From Ghiorsea sp. (GTDB taxonomy: Bacteria; Pseudomonadota; Zetaproteobacteria; Mariprofundales; Mariprofundaceae), in NCBI GenBank assembly GCA_030950765.1, contig JAUZQX010000194.1, positions 1 through 5,522 of the forward strand: a stretch of DNA of 5,522 nt, in the 5' to 3' direction. Of this stretch, positions 1 through 5,522 are shown piece by piece. Below the pieces are notes generated by a model. That model searched no databases. It was not told where the DNA came from and saw only the letters and a program-made list of their open reading frames with translations. Position 1 is the first letter of the stretch. Every line of letters starts with the position of its first letter. The translations under genes were made by a program, and so were the position numbers.

Positions 1-1
1 A

Positions 2-568
2 TTGATGATTATGTTTGGTCTGGGGCTGGCTGGCTGGATGCCTGACCCGTTTGTAAAAGTTATGACAAAATTCACGCAACTTATCGGCTTAACCAAGTGG
101 ATTCATGCTGCGACAAGTAGTCGCATGCCTATGAGCTGGCTCATGGTTGGTTTATTCAATGGTTTACTGCCTTGTGGTTTGGTCTATGCAGGTTTAGCAC
201 TGAGCCTCACCTCGGGAAGCATTGGTTTATCTGCTGCCATGATGTTTGCTTTTGGTTTGGGCACAGTGCCTGCCATGATGTTTGTACCTGTGGTACTCAA
301 ATCCGCATCACCCAAAGCACGCGGCTGGGTATTAAAAACCGCGGCTATTTTGCTGATCTTGATGGGGCTATTCACCATGGTTCGTGGCAGTACACTGATG
401 CACAGCATGCATGATATGGACAATATGCAAGGCATGGGTCACGCCAACCATAGTATGCCGATGACCCATGATATGAATGACATGAACCAGAACACACAGC
501 CAATGCCTGACATGAATATGGATGATATGCATATGCAAAATATGAACATGGAACATACGGGGCACTAA
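2..568 (+). CDS. TauE/SafE-like (DsbD_2/COG2836-type) membrane protein with Met/His-rich C-terminal tail, 5' truncated
   Basis: The frame is open to the left window edge, so this is the C-terminal part of a longer protein; residue numbers count from base 2. Visible hydrophobic segments lie at about residues 47-69, 73-99 and 111-128. The first carries NGLLPCGLVYAGLAL (LPCG at 56-59) and the second AFGLGTVPAMM, both typical of the DsbD_2 / 'sulfite exporter TauE/SafE' family (COG2836). Family members are inner-membrane proteins, often found beside cbb3 oxidase assembly and copper-ATPase genes; the true substrate is usually not known. Residues 133-188 form a hydrophilic tail of 56 residues with 16 Met, 8 His and 7 Asp, in repeats such as MxxMH and DMNM. 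I infer copper or other soft-metal binding. The tail is an extension beyond the last membrane segment, where most relatives stop. The stop TAA (566-568) is one base before the next ORF, which suggests an operon. The family call is firm; the function is inferred. Confidence 0.85.
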   Translation: MMIMFGLGLAGWMPDPFVKVMTKFTQLIGLTKWIHAATSSRMPMSWLMVGLFNGLLPCGLVYAGLALSLTSGSIGLSAAMMFAFGLGTVPAMMFVPVVLKSASPKARGWVLKTAAILLILMGLFTMVRGSTLMHSMHDMDNMQGMGHANHSMPMTHDMNDMNQNTQPMPDMNMDDMHMQNMNMEHTGH

Positions 569-569
569 A

Positions 570-692
570 ATGTGGTGGCTTGCTTTTATTGAGCTTGCGC
601 TGTTTTTGAGCCTTGCTGCTATTGTTGCTTGGGTATTCTTTAAACCTGCCAAAAAAAAGAAAACAGGTACCCATAAATCTGACCATTCGTAA
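570..692 (+). CDS. small single-span membrane protein (40 aa), CcoQ/FixQ-like in outline, unassigned
   Basis: ATG at 570 opens a 40-codon frame ending at TAA 690-692. It starts one base after the preceding stop, as expected for translational coupling; a weak GGGG (559-562) lies upstream. The product has one hydrophobic segment (about residues 2-24, WWLAFIELALFLSLAAIVAW) followed by FFKPAKKKK and a polar tail ending HKSDHS. The positive-inside rule predicts N-out, C-in. The helix ending in a Val-Ala-Trp then a Lys-rich tail recalls CcoQ/FixQ, and the context (after a COG2836-type gene) recalls CcoS. However, I cannot see the acidic FDEAA-LPF-like segment of CcoQ or the QFDDLEGP-like segment of CcoS. 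It could be an accessory subunit of a copper or oxidase assembly system, or a lineage-specific small protein. Function unknown. The coupling and the clean membrane-helix composition argue that it is a real gene. Confidence 0.6.
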   Translation: MWWLAFIELALFLSLAAIVAWVFFKPAKKKKTGTHKSDHS

Positions 693-709
693 TTGTCACA
701 AAAACACAT

Positions 710-715
710 TAGACT
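710..715 (+). promoter_or_regulatory. possible -10 element for rnpB
   Basis: TAGACT lies 6 bases before the first base of the P1 helix (722), the right distance for transcription to begin at the mature 5' end. The discriminator is GC-rich (TTGCCTC), as is common for stable-RNA promoters. The best -35 with 18-bp spacing is TTCGTA (686-691), only three of six matches and overlapping the end of the small ORF. The alternative TTGTCA (693-698) is a better -35 but only 11 bases away. Weak evidence. Confidence 0.3.
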
Positions 716-721
716 TGCCTC

Positions 722-1103
<382 letters not shown>

Positions 1104-1121
1104 AATGTTTTTTTGGTAAAC

Positions 1122-1127
1122 AGGGGA
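1122..1127 (+). promoter_or_regulatory. ribosome binding site of the AsmA-family gene
   Basis: AGGGGA lies four bases before the ATG at 1132 and supports that start. It sits just downstream of the rnpB T-run; only 28 bases separate the P1 end from the start codon. Confidence 0.6.
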
Positions 1128-1131
1128 ATTT

Positions 1132-3513
1132 ATGTTCAAGGTTCTTAAAGTATTATTTGGGCTTATCACCTTCATCATTTTGGCTTTACTGGCGGCACCA
1201 TTTTTTATTGATGTGAATGATTATAAACCTGAAATCAGCAAGGTCGTATATGATGCCACAGGTAGAAATGTAAATATTGAACATATCCAATTATCTGCCT
1301 TCCCTTGGGTAGGACTAACACTGAAAAACGTACAACTTGAAAATGCACCAGGATTTCAACATCAACATATGCTCACCATTGATACCGTGGATATTCAACT
1401 GGAGCTTATGCCTCTGCTCAATAAAGAAATCGAAGTCAAACGTTTCCTCCTAGACTCACCTAAAGTTTGGCTAGAACAACGCAGCGATACATCCAACAAC
1501 TGGCAGGACTTACAAGCTCGCAGCAGTGCTGCCCCCAATACCTCACTATCATCACAGCCCAATCCACAGCCCGCAACACAACAACAGGCTTCAAGCAGCT
1601 CAAGCAGTGCATTATCCTCCCCTATCACACTGACTGCCGATTTATTACAACTCAAACATGGGCAAGTCACTTGGTCAGATGCCGCTTCAGGCGATGTTGT
1701 TATTTCAGATATTCAATTGAATATTCAAGACTTACAACTCACCAAACCCATTCAAATTGCACTGTCCGCCAAGCTTGAACAAAACCCTTTTGAATTAACC
1801 GCACAAGTTGGACCTATTGGTGATTTCAACACCCTTGATATAACGAAGTTACCCATCCGCATGCAGCTTAAAACCAACGGTTTTTCACTTGCCCCACTGT
1901 CCGCATGGCTTCCCACATTAGATGAGACACAAGCGAAGCAGTTTGGTGACCTGAAAACAGCAAAAGTAAACCTCGATGTTTCCATTGAACAACATAAAGA
2001 CAGTGCTATTGCAAGTAACGGCACTGTGCAAGTTCAACTTAAAGATAAGTTAAACATGACTTGGAAAGTAAATGCCAAGGCGATGAAATCCGTGCATATC
2101 CAATCGCTTAAGCTCGCCTTAAATGATACGCAGGTCATTGATATATCAGGAAACATAAAACATTTAAACCAATCACCAAGTTATGAGTTAAGAATCGAAA
2201 CTGCGAAATTACAACGCATTTGGCTCAACCATTTTATCCCCTCTCTACAAACCCTGTATCAACACCATCCCGAACCTTGGCAAAGTATTAAACTGGGTGC
2301 ACTCATTGCAGGTGATGCCGATATTCTCGATATTCGTGATTTGCAAGTTCAACTCAACGATGAACATATTCAGGCATCAGGCAACCTTGCCTTGGGCAAA
2401 GCGCCTGACATTCAACTACGCATTACCACCAATACTTTACACCTAGACCCTTGGATTCCGCAAAGTGAACCCAAACCCGAGATGCAGCAAACATCTTCGC
2501 AAGAAACAACAGTGACACCAACGCCTGCAGAAGCCGTTGAACCCGACTTAACCTTCTTAAAACCTTGGTACCTATCTTTACAACTCAGCGCCAAGCGTAT
2601 TGATGCCATAGGCTTACAACTTGATAACCTAAGGCTAACGTTAAGCGCCGAAAAAGGCGTGTTACGCCTAAATCCTCTGAAATTTGAGATTTCAGGTGGG
2701 CGTGTATCTGAAAACTTCACCTTATATGCCAACACCTACCCCGCCACTTGGAAAGAATCCATGAAGCTAAGTGGTGTATCCGTTCAACCCATCCTTAAAG
2801 CTGTTGCTTATTTTGAGAAACTATCAGGCACAGCCGAATTGAGCACCAGCTTATCAGGAAAAGGTTTGCTTCCAACGAGCGTTACCCAAAGTTTAAACGG
2901 TAATGGTCATTTTGTGTTTGAAGATGGGCAGTTTGAGGGCGTTGATATTGCCAAGGAAGTTCGCAAGTTCAAAAAACAAGATAGCCCTTCACAAAACACC
3001 ACCGATTTCGCCCAGATGCAAGGTAGTTTCCGTGTTAACAAAGGTGTGCTTAGCAATAACGACCTGTACATGGCATCACCCTTATTCCGTCTCACAGGCA
3101 AAGGTAAGTTATACCTTGACCCGCTCAAGCTAGACTACCATGTGCGCCCACGTTTAATTGAATCATTGGCTGGGCAAGGTGGCAGCAGAATCGACCGTGG
3201 TATTGAAGTGCCACTGCATATTTCAGGACCTCTTGATGACATCCAAGTATCTGTAGAAATGGATAAAGATGCGCTCATCAATAGTGCTGCTGCGATCAAC
3301 AATGCCGCAGGAAAACCCATTGGCGGGGTTGGTGGCAAAGTGCTCGACCAAGGTTTTATCAAAACCCGTGATGAACAAATCGCCAAAGCCAAGGCAGAAG
3401 CCAAACGCAAAGCCGATGCCAAACTTGCCGCAGAAAAAGCACGTTTAGAAGCAGCTGCCAAGAAAAAAGCTGAAGAAAAACTTAAAGATATGTTTAAAGG
3501 ATTTGGTTTCTAA
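1132..3513 (+). CDS. AsmA family protein (inner-membrane anchored, periplasmic)
   Basis: The 793-residue product starts with a single uncleaved-looking membrane anchor (about residues 5-25) followed by FFIDVNDYKPEI, GRNVNIEHIQL and PWVGLTLKNVQLENAPGF, the hallmark AsmA N-terminal pattern. Repeating short beta-strand segments fill the body. The AsmA C-terminal domain is visible at about 560-735, with GNGHFVFEDGQFEGVDI near 590 and RGIEVPLHISGPLDD near 690. AsmA proteins belong to the AsmA/TamB/YhdP group, which is implicated in outer-membrane biogenesis and lipid transport across the periplasm. It is longer than E. coli AsmA (617 aa). Two low-complexity linkers explain part of this: Ser/Gln/Pro-rich at about 131-164 and Thr/Gln/Pro/Glu-rich at about 445-472. 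A Lys/Ala/Glu-rich, probably coiled-coil tail at about 746-787 explains more. The start has a good ribosome binding site. The family is certain; whether it is the orthologue of E. coli asmA is not. Confidence 0.92.
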   Translation: MFKVLKVLFGLITFIILALLAAPFFIDVNDYKPEISKVVYDATGRNVNIEHIQLSAFPWVGLTLKNVQLENAPGFQHQHMLTIDTVDIQLELMPLLNKEIEVKRFLLDSPKVWLEQRSDTSNNWQDLQARSSAAPNTSLSSQPNPQPATQQQASSSSSSALSSPITLTADLLQLKHGQVTWSDAASGDVVISDIQLNIQDLQLTKPIQIALSAKLEQNPFELTAQVGPIGDFNTLDITKLPIRMQLKTNGFSLAPLSAWLPTLDETQAKQFGDLKTAKVNLDVSIEQHKDSAIASNGTVQVQLKDKLNMTWKVNAKAMKSVHIQSLKLALNDTQVIDISGNIKHLNQSPSYELRIETAKLQRIWLNHFIPSLQTLYQHHPEPWQSIKLGALIAGDADILDIRDLQVQLNDEHIQASGNLALGKAPDIQLRITTNTLHLDPWIPQSEPKPEMQQTSSQETTVTPTPAEAVEPDLTFLKPWYLSLQLSAKRIDAIGLQLDNLRLTLSAEKGVLRLNPLKFEISGGRVSENFTLYANTYPATWKESMKLSGVSVQPILKAVAYFEKLSGTAELSTSLSGKGLLPTSVTQSLNGNGHFVFEDGQFEGVDIAKEVRKFKKQDSPSQNTTDFAQMQGSFRVNKGVLSNNDLYMASPLFRLTGKGKLYLDPLKLDYHVRPRLIESLAGQGGSRIDRGIEVPLHISGPLDDIQVSVEMDKDALINSAAAINNAAGKPIGGVGGKVLDQGFIKTRDEQIAKAKAEAKRKADAKLAAEKARLEAAAKKKAEEKLKDMFKGFGF

Positions 3514-3514
3514 C

Positions 3515-4132
3515 ATGCATACTTTTGAACATATGCGCTTGCATCCAGAGCGCCCACAAATCAGGCAAATCAAACATGCTGCCAAGTTGCTACATGATGG
3601 TTGTTTTGCTGTTGTGCCAACTGAAACCACCTATGCCATCATGGTCTTACCCTCGGCACTCAAAGCACAAGAGAATATTCGTATGCTTCGTGGGCTAGAT
3701 GAACATCATTTATGGTCGTTGGTATGCAAAGACTTAAAACAAGCCGCCCAGTTTGTCAGCATTGATAATCCATCACACCGCATTTTGAAACACAACTTGC
3801 CCGGGCCTTACACCTTCATCCTTCCCGCCAATTCCAAGTTACCCAAACGCATTTTTGGCAAGCGTAAAGATGTGGGCATTCGTATGCCCGACCATGCGGT
3901 GTGTAATATGTTGCTTCAAGAAGTCGGCGAACCGCTGCTAGCAACATCCATGCAGTTCCCCGATGAAGATTTTATCACCACCGACCCTGAAAGCATTGAA
4001 CCACGCATCAAACATCTCAATGCTGTGCTACTCGATGCAGGTTGGGGCGACATGACCCCCACCACCATTATTGATTTATGTGATGATGTGCCTCAAGTGC
4101 TTAGACAAGGTTTGGGTGAGTGGGAAGTTTAG
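3515..4132 (+). CDS. yciO: YciO family protein (Sua5/YciO/YrdC fold)
   Basis: The 205-residue product aligns by eye along its whole length with E. coli YciO (about 206 aa). Shared elements are LHPERPQIRQI near the start, VVPTETTYA (33-41), MLRGLDEHHLWSLVCKDL (57-74), LPGPYTFIL (95-103), GIRMPDH (121-127), GEPLLATSMQFP (138-149) and PTTIIDL (182-188). The fold is that of TsaC/Sua5, which make threonylcarbamoyl-AMP for tRNA t6A. Typical TsaC residues are changed here: the KxRP-type loop reads RGLDEHHLWSL and the STSAN motif reads ATSMQF, so the family's still unsettled YciO role is more likely than t6A synthesis. ATG 3515 gives the usual YciO N-terminus. A second ATG at 3533 would leave only two residues before the conserved LHP. 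The start lies one base after the AsmA stop, with AAAGGA (3496-3501) 13 bases upstream, so translation may be coupled to asmA. Confidence 0.88.
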   Translation: MHTFEHMRLHPERPQIRQIKHAAKLLHDGCFAVVPTETTYAIMVLPSALKAQENIRMLRGLDEHHLWSLVCKDLKQAAQFVSIDNPSHRILKHNLPGPYTFILPANSKLPKRIFGKRKDVGIRMPDHAVCNMLLQEVGEPLLATSMQFPDEDFITTDPESIEPRIKHLNAVLLDAGWGDMTPTTIIDLCDDVPQVLRQGLGEWEV

Positions 4133-4258
4133 AGCAAGGCAAATGTTAAAGTTTTTAACTTTAAAACTCAGGCTGGATTCAAGTTCCAAGTGCACCATTA
4201 AATTTGAACAAGACCTCATGCGGAGTTCGATAACCTAGGCACTTTCGCGATTGATGAT
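4133..4258. other. convergent intergenic gap between yciO and ppk2
   Basis: These 126 bases separate two converging genes. They contain the AT-rich hairpin at 4146-4164 and a segment around 4172-4206 where TTCAAGTT and AAATTTGAA face each other imperfectly. I see no coding potential and no GC-rich hairpin with a T-run on either strand. Confidence 0.5.
4146..4164. terminator. AT-rich perfect hairpin, possible weak bidirectional terminator
   Basis: TTAAAGTT (4146-4153) and AACTTTAA (4157-4164) form an 8-bp perfect stem with a TTT loop, 14 bases after the yciO stop. Its placement between converging genes suits a terminator. However, the stem has only one G-C pair and no U-run follows it on either strand, so intrinsic termination would be poor. 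It may only be an AT-rich palindrome. Confidence 0.3.
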
Positions 4259-5047
4259 TTAATACTTTTCAGGCACAAATGTTTGTGTACTCATATCAGG
4301 GCGTTGATAGTCACCCTGCTTTTTTCTTTCTGGAAGCGCAATAGGGGCAGGCATAACATCCTGATAAGGCACTGCATTTAGAATATGACTCAAGCAGTTT
4401 AGTCGTGCCCTTTTTTTCACATCCGCATTCACCACATACCACGGTGCTTCTGCAATATCAGTGTAAAAAAACATCTCATCCTTGGCTTTGGAATATTCGA
4501 CCCAACGATTGCGTGATTCCAAATCCATGGGGCTAAGTTTCCAATGTTTTGTTGAGTCAGCAGCCCGTTTTTGGAAACGTCTTTCTTGTTCTTCATCACT
4601 CACTGAAAACCAGTATTTTAATAAGATAATACCCGAACGCACTATCATGCGTTCAAACTCTGGACAAGAACGTAAGAACTCACGGTATTCAGTGTCTGTA
4701 CAAAAGCCCATAACACGCTCTACGCCTGCTCGATTGTACCAGCTTCGGTCAAAAATTACGATTTCTCCTGCAGCAGGAAAGTGAGATATATACCTTTGAA
4801 AGTACCATTGTGTTTTTTCACGGTCTGAGGGTGCTGGTAGTGCAACAACATTACATCCACGAGGGTTTAATGGCTCAATTAGCCGCTTGATTGTCCCTCC
4901 TTTACCCGCAGCATCACGCCCTTCAAAAACAATCATGATACGCAATCCTTTCTTTTTCACCCAATACTGCCACTTGACCAAATCAACATAAATCTCTGAT
5001 AAGGCTTGTTCGTATGCGTTCTTAGACATTTTTTCGTGTTTATTCAT
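4259..5047 (-). CDS. ppk2: polyphosphate kinase 2, class I (polyP:NDP phosphotransferase)
   Basis: The 262-residue product is a one-domain PPK2, the P-loop kinase that moves phosphate between inorganic polyphosphate and nucleotides. Class I members mostly convert NDP to NTP using polyphosphate. Visible motifs are: Walker A GRDAAGKGGT (43-52); NPRGCNVVALPAPSDREKTQ (61-80), followed by WYFQRY; Walker B IFDRSWYNRAGVERVMGF (98-115, with Asp100 and Arg101); GIILLKYWFSVSDEEQ (139-154); and the lid region RRFQKRAADSTKHWKLSPMD (156-175). KKRARLN (211-217) follows, with the common DDK replaced by ADVK. Length matches class I. ATG 5047 is chosen because GGAGG is six bases upstream on this strand; a TTG one codon earlier sits too close to it, and an internal ATG (5029) would drop six residues. 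The protein is expected in the cytosol. The gene is transcribed alone, converging on yciO and diverging from purB. Confidence 0.95.
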   Translation of the reverse strand: MNKHEKMSKNAYEQALSEIYVDLVKWQYWVKKKGLRIMIVFEGRDAAGKGGTIKRLIEPLNPRGCNVVALPAPSDREKTQWYFQRYISHFPAAGEIVIFDRSWYNRAGVERVMGFCTDTEYREFLRSCPEFERMIVRSGIILLKYWFSVSDEEQERRFQKRAADSTKHWKLSPMDLESRNRWVEYSKAKDEMFFYTDIAEAPWYVVNADVKKRARLNCLSHILNAVPYQDVMPAPIALPERKKQGDYQRPDMSTQTFVPEKY

Positions 5048-5053
5048 CAACAG

Positions 5054-5058
5054 CCTCC
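5054..5058 (-). promoter_or_regulatory. ribosome binding site of ppk2
   Basis: GGAGG on the minus strand lies six bases before the ATG at 5047. It decides for this ATG over the in-frame TTG at 5050. Confidence 0.75.
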
Positions 5059-5082
5059 AATACCTTAACGTAACATACCAGT

Positions 5083-5088
5083 ATCATA
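5083..5088 (-). promoter_or_regulatory. possible -10 element for ppk2
   Basis: Minus-strand TATGAT matches the TATAAT consensus at five of six bases and lies 35 bases upstream of the ppk2 start codon. No convincing -35 hexamer is seen 16-18 bases further upstream (GATATT at 17 bp), so an activator may be needed, or the match is chance. Confidence 0.25.
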
Positions 5089-5155
5089 GCGTGAAGTTCC
5101 AAGAGAATATCCTTAGCAGCCCTGTACACGCTTAAAACAGTTTGAATAAGCCTAG

Positions 5156-5221
5156 GGAAGCTCTGAACAAGTCATGAACGCATATATTGTTCCAGTGCAT
5201 CCAAACTTATTCAGAGCTTCC
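5156..5221. mobile_element. 66-bp MITE-like element with IS5-type inverted repeats and CTAG target duplication
   Basis: The ends are GGAAGCTCTGAACAAGT (5156-5172) and ACTTATTCAGAGCTTCC (5205-5221), inverted copies that match at 16 of 17 positions. Both sides are flanked by a direct CTAG (5152-5155 and 5222-5225). Because CTAG is itself palindromic, the perfect arm extends to 16 bp (5152-5167 with 5210-5225). The terminal sequence resembles the GGAAGGTGCGAA-type ends of IS5-family elements, which duplicate four bases of the YTAR/CTAG type; this match is from memory. The interior of about 32 bases has no ORF, so it would need a transposase supplied from elsewhere. As RNA it would form a strong hairpin, but no U-run follows it, so it is not a standard terminator. 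It lies 108 bases upstream of ppk2 and 142 bases upstream of purB. Confidence 0.75.
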
Positions 5222-5225
5222 CTAG

Positions 5226-5363
5226 CCCGTATTTAGTTTCTTTGTAAACTCTAATGACTAATAAACAGTAAAATACATTAAGTTTTACCACTTGCATTGC
5301 ATATCCAATGGCACACGATAGCTTGCGCATACTGATTATTCACAAGCCATACGAGGTATCACC
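5226..5363 (+). other. purB upstream region
   Basis: This AT-rich stretch, together with the MITE and the ppk2 leader, makes the 316-base gene-free interval 5048-5363. It should hold the purB promoter. No strong sigma-70 pair stands out: TTGCAT (5292-5297) is a fair -35, but 17-18 bases later only ACGATA/CGATAG is found. A short inverted repeat GTAAAA (5268-5273) / TTTTAC (5283-5288) could be an operator, or chance. I see no PurR-like ACGCAAACGT box and no purine riboswitch core. Confidence 0.4.
5353..5357 (+). promoter_or_regulatory. ribosome binding site of purB
   Basis: GAGGT lies six bases before the ATG at 5364 and supports that start codon. Confidence 0.7.
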
Positions 5364-5522
5364 ATGAATCATTCCGCACTGACTGCCCTATCCCCGCTTG
5401 ATGGGCGCTATGCCAATAAAGTTGGCGACTTGCGCCCTATTTTTAGTGAGTTTGGTCTAATTAAAGCCCGTGTATTGGTGGAAGTGCGTTGGTTGCAGAT
5501 GTTGGCAGCACACCAAGATATT
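5364..5522 (+). CDS. purB: adenylosuccinate lyase, N-terminal part (3' truncated by window end)
   Basis: The first 53 codons are present and the frame is open at the window edge. The residues ALTALSPLDGRY (5-16), LRPIFSEFGLIKARV (23-37) and VEVRWLQMLAAH (39-50) closely match the E. coli-type PurB N-terminus (LTAVSPVDGRY, IFSEYGLLKFRVQVEVRWLQ). PurB belongs to the fumarase/aspartase superfamily. It catalyses two steps that release fumarate: SAICAR to AICAR in inosinate synthesis, and adenylosuccinate to AMP. The catalytic signature sequence lies further on and cannot be checked here. The start is supported by GAGGT six bases upstream and by the expected spacing to the conserved SPLDGRY. The gene diverges from ppk2. 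About 400 further residues are expected beyond the window. Confidence 0.95.
   Translation, partial: MNHSALTALSPLDGRYANKVGDLRPIFSEFGLIKARVLVEVRWLQMLAAHQDI

Noticed and set aside
1519..1623. Ser/Gln/Pro-rich stretch in asmA as a frameshift or foreign insertion
   Set aside because: The frame continues cleanly into AsmA-like sequence on both sides; a flexible interdomain linker explains it.
3135..3461. Minus-strand Ala/Ser/Leu-rich ORF opposite the end of asmA
   Set aside because: It is the antisense of the Lys/Ala/Glu-rich codons of AsmA and has no independent support.
3503..3514. TTG at 3503 as the start of the YciO protein
   Set aside because: AAAGGA is only one base upstream, too close, and the four extra residues overlap the AsmA stop; ATG 3515 matches the family N-terminus.
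4482..4784. Plus-strand 100-codon ORF within ppk2
   Set aside because: The minus strand encodes the conserved PPK2 motifs here; this is a shadow frame.
5152..5225. Reading the inverted repeat as a Rho-independent terminator
   Set aside because: The loop is about 42 bases and no T-run follows on either strand, while the direct CTAG flanks and IS5-like ends fit a transposable element better.
5268..5288. GTAAAA/TTTTAC inverted repeat as a purB operator or riboswitch
   Set aside because: Only six A/T-rich base pairs with a nine-base loop; such pairs are common by chance, and no conserved riboswitch or PurR motif is near.

Overview
The window reads as a stretch of a proteobacterial chromosome. 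The purB start, the YciO-type protein, AsmA and the E. coli-like (type A) RNase P RNA all resemble Gammaproteobacteria or a neighbouring class such as Zetaproteobacteria. I cannot fix the genus. The regions are ordinary housekeeping and accessory genes; I see no phage, CRISPR or defence locus.

Layout. (1) 2-568 (+): the 3' part of a TauE/SafE-like (DsbD_2/COG2836-type) membrane protein with an unusual Met/His/Asp-rich tail that looks like a copper-binding extension. One base later comes an unlisted 40-codon ORF (570-692) for a one-helix membrane protein with a basic tail. (2) 722-1103 (+): rnpB, the catalytic RNA of RNase P, with a perfect 12-bp P1 helix closing the molecule. (3) 1132-3513 (+): a long AsmA-family protein with low-complexity linkers and a Lys/Ala/Glu-rich C-terminal helix. 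One base after its stop a YciO-family (Sua5/YrdC-fold) protein begins (3515-4132). (4) 4133-4258: a short convergent gap with an AT-rich hairpin and possible traces of an insertion-sequence end. (5) 4259-5047 (-): a class I polyphosphate kinase 2. (6) 5048-5363: a gene-free divergent region between ppk2 and purB that carries a 66-bp MITE-like element. The element has 17-bp terminal inverted repeats resembling IS5-family ends and is flanked by direct CTAG copies. (7) 5364 to the window end (+): the first 53 codons of purB, adenylosuccinate lyase.

How the genes relate. The first two ORFs are probably co-translated and may belong to copper handling or cytochrome oxidase assembly, where COG2836 proteins are often found; this is inference because the upstream genes are outside the window. 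rnpB sits so close to asmA that asmA must rely on readthrough or on a promoter inside rnpB. asmA and yciO are likely co-transcribed. ppk2 and purB diverge, so the MITE lies between two promoter regions and could affect either. The most noteworthy items are the MITE with its intact target duplication, the metal-binding tail, and the small membrane ORF.
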